20,831 bases of DNA from an uncultured bacterium. GTDB lineage: Bacteria; Hydrogenedentota; Hydrogenedentia; Hydrogenedentales; CAILVY01. The stretch covers positions 1 through 20,831 of the forward strand of contig CALEDJ010000065.1 in NCBI GenBank assembly GCA_937951485.1. Reading direction: 5' to 3'. Positions 16,350 to 20,831 of the stretch are shown here, piece after piece. The notes under the pieces are model-generated. The model worked only from the letters and a program-made list of their open reading frames with translations, was not told the origin of the DNA and made no database searches. A program made the translations under genes and the position numbers. Numbering within the stretch: position 1 is the stretch's first letter; every line of letters starts with the position of its first letter.

Positions 16350-17282
16350 ATGCGTAAAGCCTTGAAAATCACCGGTATCGTCATCGTCAGCGTCATTACG
16401 CTGTTGCTCCTGCTGAAACTGGTTGCAGACCTCCTTTACTTCAGCAACTATGACCCCTCCTTGCCATTCCGGGAGCGGGTGGCCGAGTTCGAGGAACGCC
16501 CGGAATACCGCCGCATCAAATTGTATTTTCAGGGCGCCGGCAACGAACAGGTACCCGCGCTCCTTACCTTCCCCAGGCAATTCCGGGGCAGGGTCCCCTG
16601 CATAATCTTTCTACACGGCATCGGACAGAAAAAGGAGTTCCTTGACGAAATCACCACGCCTTTCAATCAGAACGGCTTCGCCATGGCCACTTTCGACCAG
16701 TACATGCAGGGCGAACGCCGCGTCGAACAGACCATCCTCAAACAGGCCCGGGCCTTTCGGCAGCGCCCCGCCAAAACCGTCAACGACACCCGCCGGCTCA
16801 TTGACTATCTCTCAACCCATCCCGATATTGACGCAAACCGGATCTATGTGGTGGGCGCGAGTTACGGCGCGATCACCGGCAGCACCGCAGCCGCATTCGA
16901 CGATCGCATCAAGGCCATTGTGCTGGTCTATGGCGGCGGCAATCTCAACCGACTGCTGGAAGCCCCTCTGATCGCCAACGAACTCGGCAGGTGGCTGCCC
17001 GTGGCCAAACTCTTCGCTCAGTTCTATCTGTGGCCCGCCGACCCCGTCCGCTACGTTCATCGCATATCTCCCCGCCCCGTGCTGTTCCAAAACGGCCGCT
17101 ACGATGCCCTGGTCGCGCCGGGCGCCGCCGAGGCGCTTCAGAACGCCGCCGGAGAACCCAAGAAAATCACCTGGTACAACTCCGACCACATCGGCCTGGA
17201 TGAGGAGGTGGTGCGCCAGGTGCTCGAAGAGGCGCTGCACTGGCTTCTCGAACAGGACCGACCCCACCGAGAAGCAGCATAA
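16350..17282 (+). CDS. Membrane-anchored alpha/beta hydrolase
   Basis: A 310-residue hydrolase. Residues 6-30 form one uncleaved-looking transmembrane anchor (ITGIVIVSVITLLLLLKLVA), so the catalytic domain probably faces the periplasm. The fold landmarks are an oxyanion HG in FLHGIG (89-90), the nucleophile S171 in VVGASYGAITG, D252 in NGRYDALV and H280 in NSDHIGL, giving a complete Ser-Asp-His triad. The layout resembles the dienelactone hydrolase/acyl-peptide hydrolase-like group; the substrate is unknown (ester or peptide). The frame also has a TTG two codons earlier, but the ATG at 16350 has GGGA seven bases upstream. The gene is divergent from the EEP membrane protein and convergent with pyrC, ending 29 bases from it. 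Confidence 0.82.
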   Translation: MRKALKITGIVIVSVITLLLLLKLVADLLYFSNYDPSLPFRERVAEFEERPEYRRIKLYFQGAGNEQVPALLTFPRQFRGRVPCIIFLHGIGQKKEFLDEITTPFNQNGFAMATFDQYMQGERRVEQTILKQARAFRQRPAKTVNDTRRLIDYLSTHPDIDANRIYVVGASYGAITGSTAAAFDDRIKAIVLVYGGGNLNRLLEAPLIANELGRWLPVAKLFAQFYLWPADPVRYVHRISPRPVLFQNGRYDALVAPGAAEALQNAAGEPKKITWYNSDHIGLDEEVVRQVLEEALHWLLEQDRPHREAA

Positions 17283-17311
17283 GCGCCGTGATGATTATTG
17301 TTGGGGCCGGG

Positions 17312-18580
17312 TCAGTCGTGGTAAACGATGCGCCCGTCGCAGAGGGTATAGCGCACTTTGCCTTTGAGGGTCGCGCCGATGAAGGGGGAATTGCGGCTGA
17401 GGGAGGCGAAGTCTTCGGCGCGGACGGTCCACGCGGCGGCGGGATCGAAGATGCAGATGTCCGCCGGGCCGCCTTCGCGCAGCGCGCCCGCCCCGAGATT
17501 GCAGATGGCGGACGGGGCGGCGGTCATGAGCGCGATGGCGCGCTCGAGCGTGATGTGGCCGGGTTCGACCAGGCCGGTGATGACAAGTCCCAGCGCGGTT
17601 TCCAGCCCGATGATGCCGAAGGGGGCGAGGTCGAATTCCACGTTCTTTTCCGTCGGCGTGTGTGGGGCGTGGTCGGTAGCGATGCAGTCAATCGTGCCGT
17701 CCTTGATGCCGGCGATGATGGCGTTCACATCGGCCTGTTCGCGGAGCGGCGGGTTCATTTTCGCGTTGGTGTCGAATTCCCGGACCGCGTCGTCGGTGAG
17801 CATCCAGTAGTGGGGCGCGGTCTCACAGGTGACGCGCACGCCGCGCGCCTTGGCGCGGCGGACGATGTCCACCCCTTCCGCCGAAGTGACGTGCTGGACA
17901 TGCAGGCGCGTGCCGGTCATCTCGGCGAGCCGGACGTTGCGGTCAATGCGGATTTCCTCGGCGGCCTTGGGGATGCCGGGGATGCCGAGGACGGTCGAGG
18001 TGAATCCCTCGTTCATCGCGCCGCCTTCGGCAAGCGTCTCGTCTTCATTGTGGGTCATGGGGGTCAGCCCGGCCATGTCGGCGTATTGCAGCACGCGGCG
18101 CATGACGGCGCTGGAGGCGATGTCGCGTCCGTCGTCGGTGACCGCGACCGCGCCGACCTCCTTTAGTTCCGCCATTTCGGTGATTTCGGCGCCCTCCATG
18201 CCCTTGGTGGCGCATGCGGCGGGGCGGACCTTGATGCAGGCGGTCTCGCGGGCGCGCCGGATGATGAATTCGACCATGCCCGCGTTGTCAATCACGGGCC
18301 GCGTGTTCGCCATGGTGACGACGGTGGTGAAGCCGCCGCGCGCGGCGGCGCGGCTCCCGGATGCAATGGTTTCCTTGGACTCGAAGCCCGGTTCGCGAAA
18401 ATGCACATGGATATCCACCAAGCCGGGGCAGACCACGCAGCCCTGAGCATCAATGGTTTGAGTTCCTTTCACTTTCCCGCCCATTTTGGCGATCACGCCG
18501 TCCTTCACCAGCAGGTCCATCGGTTCGCTGAAGCCCGAAGCGGGGTCAATCACGCGTCCGTTCACAATGGCAAGACTCAT
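17312..18580 (-). CDS. pyrC: Dihydroorotase
   Basis: A 422-residue class I dihydroorotase of the amidohydrolase superfamily. It closes N-carbamoyl-L-aspartate to dihydroorotate, the third step of pyrimidine synthesis. Zinc and catalytic residues are all present: H58 and H60 in DIHVHFREPG, D150 in VTDDG, H177 in THNED, H230 in QHVTS, and D303 in ATDHAPH. Each is one position before the Bacillus PyrC equivalents as I recall them, and D150 is consistent with a bridging Asp rather than carbamylated lysine. It is therefore an active enzyme, not a PyrC-like partner (PyrX) that has lost its zinc site. AAGGAGAAGG lies upstream of the ATG. It follows pyrB by 32 bases. No clear terminator follows before the convergent hydrolase gene. 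Confidence 0.94.
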   Translation of the reverse strand: MSLAIVNGRVIDPASGFSEPMDLLVKDGVIAKMGGKVKGTQTIDAQGCVVCPGLVDIHVHFREPGFESKETIASGSRAAARGGFTTVVTMANTRPVIDNAGMVEFIIRRARETACIKVRPAACATKGMEGAEITEMAELKEVGAVAVTDDGRDIASSAVMRRVLQYADMAGLTPMTHNEDETLAEGGAMNEGFTSTVLGIPGIPKAAEEIRIDRNVRLAEMTGTRLHVQHVTSAEGVDIVRRAKARGVRVTCETAPHYWMLTDDAVREFDTNAKMNPPLREQADVNAIIAGIKDGTIDCIATDHAPHTPTEKNVEFDLAPFGIIGLETALGLVITGLVEPGHITLERAIALMTAAPSAICNLGAGALREGGPADICIFDPAAAWTVRAEDFASLSRNSPFIGATLKGKVRYTLCDGRIVYHD

Positions 18581-18612
18581 CGGAATGCCTTCTCCTTAAC
18601 TTGTAGCATGTC

Positions 18613-19590
18613 TCAGGCCGGGCGGCCGCTGTTCACCAGCAGGTGCATCACGGCCATGCGGATGGCGACGCCGTTGCTGACCTGCTCCAGTATGACGCTT
18701 CGCGGCCCGTCGGCCACCTCGGTGGCCAGTTCCAGGTCGCGGTTGATCGGCCCTGGGTGCATGATCAGGGCATGCGGCGGCGCATGCCGCAGCGATTCGT
18801 TGTCAATGCGAAAGAGGCGGATGTATTCGCGCAGGCTGGGGAACAACCCCTTGGCCTGGCGCTCCAACTGGATGCGTAGCGCATAGATCACGTCCGCATC
18901 GTGGATGGCCTCGCGGAGGCTGGTGGTCATCCGCACGCCCATCCGCTCCACATGCACGGGCATGAGCGTGCTCGGCCCGCAGAGCGTCACCTGCGCGCCC
19001 AGTTTGTTCAGCGCCCAGATGTTGCTGCGCGCCACCCGGCTGTGCTCGATGTCGCCAATGATGGCGACCTTCACGCCATCCAGTCCGGCGCAGGGGTCGC
19101 CCCGGCGCTTGCGGATATGCTCACGCATGGTGAAGGCGTCGAGCAGCGCCTGGGTGGGGTGCTCGTGGCGTCCGTCGCCCGCGTTGATGATGTGCGAGGC
19201 GTGCCGCGCCGCGAGGATGTGCGGCGCGCCGGCGGAACTGTGCCGGATTACGATCACATCGGTGTGCATGGCTTCGATGTTGGCCAGCGTGTCATGGAGG
19301 GTTTCGCCCTTGACCGCGCTGGAGGAGGAAGCGGTCATGCTGAGCGTGTCGGCGCTGAGCCGCTTGGCGGCGAGTTCAAAGGAGGTGCGGGTGCGCGTGC
19401 TGGGTTCATAGAACCAGTTCACCACGAGGCGGCCCTGGAGCAGGGGCACCTTCTTGATGCCGCTTTCGCGGCGGAAGACCGCCACGAACTGCGGCGCGGT
19501 GTCCAGAACCAGTTCAATTTCCTCACGGGAAAGGTCCTGAATTCCGATGAGGTCCTTGCGCGTCCAGACCGTGTGCCCCGATTCCGCCAT
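18613..19590 (-). CDS. pyrB: Aspartate carbamoyltransferase catalytic chain
   Basis: A 325-residue ATCase that joins carbamoyl phosphate and aspartate, the first committed pyrimidine step. Carbamoyl-phosphate loop STRTRTS (64-70), the loop lysine K94 in SSAVKGE, HPTQ (144-147), the LRIQLER aspartate-side stretch (238-244) and HPGPINR (278-284) are intact. No regulatory chain (PyrI) is nearby, so it is probably an unregulated trimer or an ATCase-dihydroorotase assembly with the adjacent PyrC (inference). The start is six bases after the pyrR stop. The only good ribosome-binding sequence, GGAGG, overlaps the pyrR end and lies about 14 bases upstream, which suggests translation by coupling to pyrR. 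Confidence 0.94.
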   Translation of the reverse strand: MAESGHTVWTRKDLIGIQDLSREEIELVLDTAPQFVAVFRRESGIKKVPLLQGRLVVNWFYEPSTRTRTSFELAAKRLSADTLSMTASSSSAVKGETLHDTLANIEAMHTDVIVIRHSSAGAPHILAARHASHIINAGDGRHEHPTQALLDAFTMREHIRKRRGDPCAGLDGVKVAIIGDIEHSRVARSNIWALNKLGAQVTLCGPSTLMPVHVERMGVRMTTSLREAIHDADVIYALRIQLERQAKGLFPSLREYIRLFRIDNESLRHAPPHALIMHPGPINRDLELATEVADGPRSVILEQVSNGVAIRMAVMHLLVNSGRPA

Positions 19591-19596
19591 GGGCTG

Positions 19597-20184
19597 TTAT
19601 GTTTCCTCCCCGGGCGCGGGCGCGGCGCGTTTTTCCAACAGCACCCCGTCCTCGCCGTCCGTCTCCTTCATACGCACGGCCACCCACTCGCCGGGAACCG
19701 TCGCCACCGGCCAGCCCAGATAATCTGCCTGAATCGGCAGTTCCCGCCCGCCCCGGTCAATCAGGCATGCCAGTTGAATGCGCTTGGGGCGGCCGTAATC
19801 CATGACTTCATCCATCGCGGCGCGGATGGTGCGGCCCGCCGCCAGCACGTCATCCACCAGCAGCACCGTCCGCCCGTCCACGTTGAAGGCGAAATGCGTT
19901 TCGCCCCGCAATTTCGGCAAGCCGATGCCCGTGCGGTAATCGTCGCGGTAAAGCGTGGTGGCGAGCGAACCGACCGGCGGGCGGAAGCCCGTCATGTCGC
20001 GAATCTGGTCTGCAATCCGGTCTGCCAGCGGGCGGCCCCGCCGCAGAATCCCCAGCAGCACCAGCGATTCGATATCCGGGTTGCCTGCCACGATCTCCTG
20101 TGCCAGACGGTGGATATGTGCGGCCATGGTCGCATCGTCCATGACCACCGTCCGCTCGATTGCACTGTCCTCCGGCGCGATCAT
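19597..20184 (-). CDS. pyrR: Pyrimidine operon regulator / uracil phosphoribosyltransferase
   Basis: A 195-residue PyrR. It binds UMP/UTP and a pyr mRNA hairpin to reduce expression of the operon, and may convert uracil plus PRPP to UMP. Motifs: LVLLGILRRGRPLADRI (41-57), SLATTLYRDD (73-82), the PRPP loop VLLVDDVLAAGRTI (107-120), and LIDRGGRELPIQADYLG (141-157), all typical of PyrR. It is a little longer than the usual 175-185 residues owing to a C-terminal tail after about 180. GAGGGG lies nine bases before the ATG and directly after an intrinsic terminator, so expression of the whole pyrRBC operon depends on read-through. Autoregulation by PyrR is established for the family; here it is inferred from the leader. 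Confidence 0.93.
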   Translation of the reverse strand: MIAPEDSAIERTVVMDDATMAAHIHRLAQEIVAGNPDIESLVLLGILRRGRPLADRIADQIRDMTGFRPPVGSLATTLYRDDYRTGIGLPKLRGETHFAFNVDGRTVLLVDDVLAAGRTIRAAMDEVMDYGRPKRIQLACLIDRGGRELPIQADYLGWPVATVPGEWVAVRMKETDGEDGVLLEKRAAPAPGEET

Positions 20185-20282
20185 CCCGTCGTCCCCTCAA
20201 AAAAACGCCTTCTCATCACCGTGAGAAGGTCGTCCGGTCGGCATTCGGCCTGCCTGTGGATCTGCTGAGGTGGATACCGCAC
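20181..20282 (-). CDS. Candidate pyr leader peptide (33 residues)
   Basis: A GTG at 20282 with AAGGA about eight bases upstream opens a 33-codon frame within the predicted pyr leader transcript. It passes through the terminator hairpin, where its T-run is read as RRRFFEG, and ends at a TGA that overlaps the pyrR ATG as ATGA. Reading through an attenuator in this way is the arrangement of the E. coli pyrL leader peptide. The peptide otherwise shows no domain and no sign of conservation can be judged here. It could equally be chance, so confidence is low. Confidence 0.3.
   Translation of the reverse strand: MRYPPQQIHRQAECRPDDLLTVMRRRFFEGTTG
20199..20229 (-). terminator. Intrinsic terminator (attenuator) in the pyrR leader
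   Basis: On the minus strand CCTTCTCA (20229-20222) pairs perfectly with TGAGAAGG (20215-20208) across the loop CGGTGA, followed by CG and seven T residues (20205-20199). It lies only 14 bases before the pyrR start codon and about 70 bases after the predicted transcription start. A terminator between a strong promoter and the first gene of a pyr operon is the hallmark of attenuation control. Confidence 0.85.
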
Positions 20283-20306
20283 GTATCGGTTTCCTTTTGC
20301 GATGCC

Positions 20307-20335
20307 ATTGTAGCAGGGTCGCCAGAGACTGTCAA
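20307..20335 (-). promoter_or_regulatory. Strong sigma-70 promoter of pyrRBC
   Basis: TTGACA (20335-20330) and TACAAT (20312-20307) are separated by exactly 17 bases on the minus strand: a perfect -35 and a five-of-six -10. Transcription should start near 20300, giving a leader of about 115 bases before pyrR. Confidence 0.85.
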
Positions 20336-20340
20336 ATGAC

Positions 20341-20831
20341 GCGCAAAGTTTTGCCGTGGAAAACAACGAAAAAGAGAAACAAAAAGGACACAAGGGACAA
20401 AAAGGACCCTTTGAATCCACGGGAATGTGCGTTGGTTGTTGCAGCGACTTCGCGGTGCTTCCTGCATTCTCTTCCGTCCCCTTTCTTCAGTTTATCCCAG
20501 TGCTGTCCAAAATATGCTTTGCGTTGAGAATAGCCTTCGATACATATTGGCCTTCCCCCTCACCCCACCCCTCTCCCGGAGGGAGAGGGAGTTATGAACC
20601 ATTATTCAGAAGGTCGTGGGAACCCCCACCCCTCTCCCGGAGGGAGAGGGAATTATGAACCATTATTCAGAAGATCGTGGGAACCCCCACCCCTCTCCCG
20701 CTGGCAGAGGGAGCGACAGCAGGCCGCAGGTGGCGCGCCAAACGCCCTCTCCCCCTGGGAGAGGGGTGGGGTGAGGGGAAACAAAACAGAACACCTTGGT
20801 ACACGGGTCATTGACGTCTCAGGAATCCCAC
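20341..20831. other. Non-coding right end with repeats
   Basis: No credible gene is seen in these 491 bases. The first part (20355-20420) is a purine-rich run of ACAAAAAGGAC-type words (GGACACAAGGGACAAAAAGGACC). The section 20556-20778 is the nested repeat described separately. The last 50 bases show nothing recognisable. Confidence 0.5.
20556..20778. repeat. 22-bp inverted repeat enclosing a 61-bp tandem repeat
   Basis: The outer arms 20556-20577 and 20757-20778 are perfect 22-base reverse complements of the CCCTCACCCCACCCCTCTCCC type. Between them a 61-base unit occurs at 20567-20627 and 20628-20688 with two differences, and a partial third copy starts at 20689. Each unit carries its own small hairpin, CTCTCCC-GGA-GGGAGAG. 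The unit also contains TTATGAACCATTATTCAGAAG. This is a dispersed palindromic repeat that has been locally duplicated. It is non-coding. Confidence 0.85.

Noticed and set aside
20216-20308. A 30-codon leader frame starting ATG at 20308 and stopping inside the pyr terminator loop
   Set aside because: Its ATG lies within the -10 box of the predicted promoter, so it would not be in the transcript. It also lacks a ribosome-binding site.
20567-20710. Possible CRISPR array
   Set aside because: The 61-base units are directly adjacent with no unique spacers between them, and no cas gene is present.

Overview
The window is GC-rich bacterial DNA. It holds tightly packed housekeeping operons with canonical Shine-Dalgarno sequences, separated by short intergenic stretches rich in hairpin repeats. 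There is no rRNA, tRNA, CRISPR array, transposase or phage gene. A Bacillus-type fadN-fadA pair, a SufU-type (not SufE/SufA-type) Fe-S operon, a pyrR-pyrB-pyrC operon, a YajD-like HNH protein and abundant palindromic repeats suggest an environmental bacterium, perhaps from a Planctomycetes- or Hydrogenedentes-like lineage. That placement is inference only; no marker gene is present to settle it.

Layout, left to right. (1) The first 139 bases hold the start of a secreted protein on the minus strand, cut by the window edge. (2) A repeat-bearing intergenic stretch leads to a small YajD-like HNH gene (plus strand, 667-1080). (3) On the minus strand, fadN-fadA (4755 to 1174) encode beta-oxidation enzymes. 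They have a good promoter, a 16-bp perfect dyad at the expected transcription start and an intrinsic terminator. (4) After a hairpin-rich spacer comes a complete minus-strand suf operon, sufB-sufC-sufD-sufS-sufU (10550 to 5214), with abutting or overlapping genes. (5) Upstream of it on the same strand is a hybrid sensor histidine kinase whose end overlaps a small MerR-type regulator. (6) Next is a large membrane protein with a C-terminal endonuclease/exonuclease/phosphatase domain resembling eukaryotic CWH43/PGAP2IP. It is divergent from a membrane-anchored alpha/beta hydrolase on the plus strand. (7) The minus-strand pyrimidine operon pyrR-pyrB-pyrC (20184 to 17312) follows. (8) The right edge is non-coding and carries a 61-bp tandem repeat inside a 22-bp inverted repeat.

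How the genes work together. FadN and FadA carry out the hydration, dehydrogenation and thiolysis steps of fatty-acid beta-oxidation. SufS and SufU mobilise and transfer sulfur, and SufBCD builds clusters. PyrB and PyrC make dihydroorotate under likely control of PyrR.

The best regulatory signals are ahead of pyrR and fadN. The pyrR leader has a near-consensus promoter, a leader of about 115 nt, an intrinsic terminator just before the pyrR ribosome-binding site, and a possible leader-peptide frame that reads through the terminator and ends on the pyrR start codon. I see no clear new defence or mobile system. The most unusual items are the pyr leader, the fad operator and the CWH43-like membrane protein.
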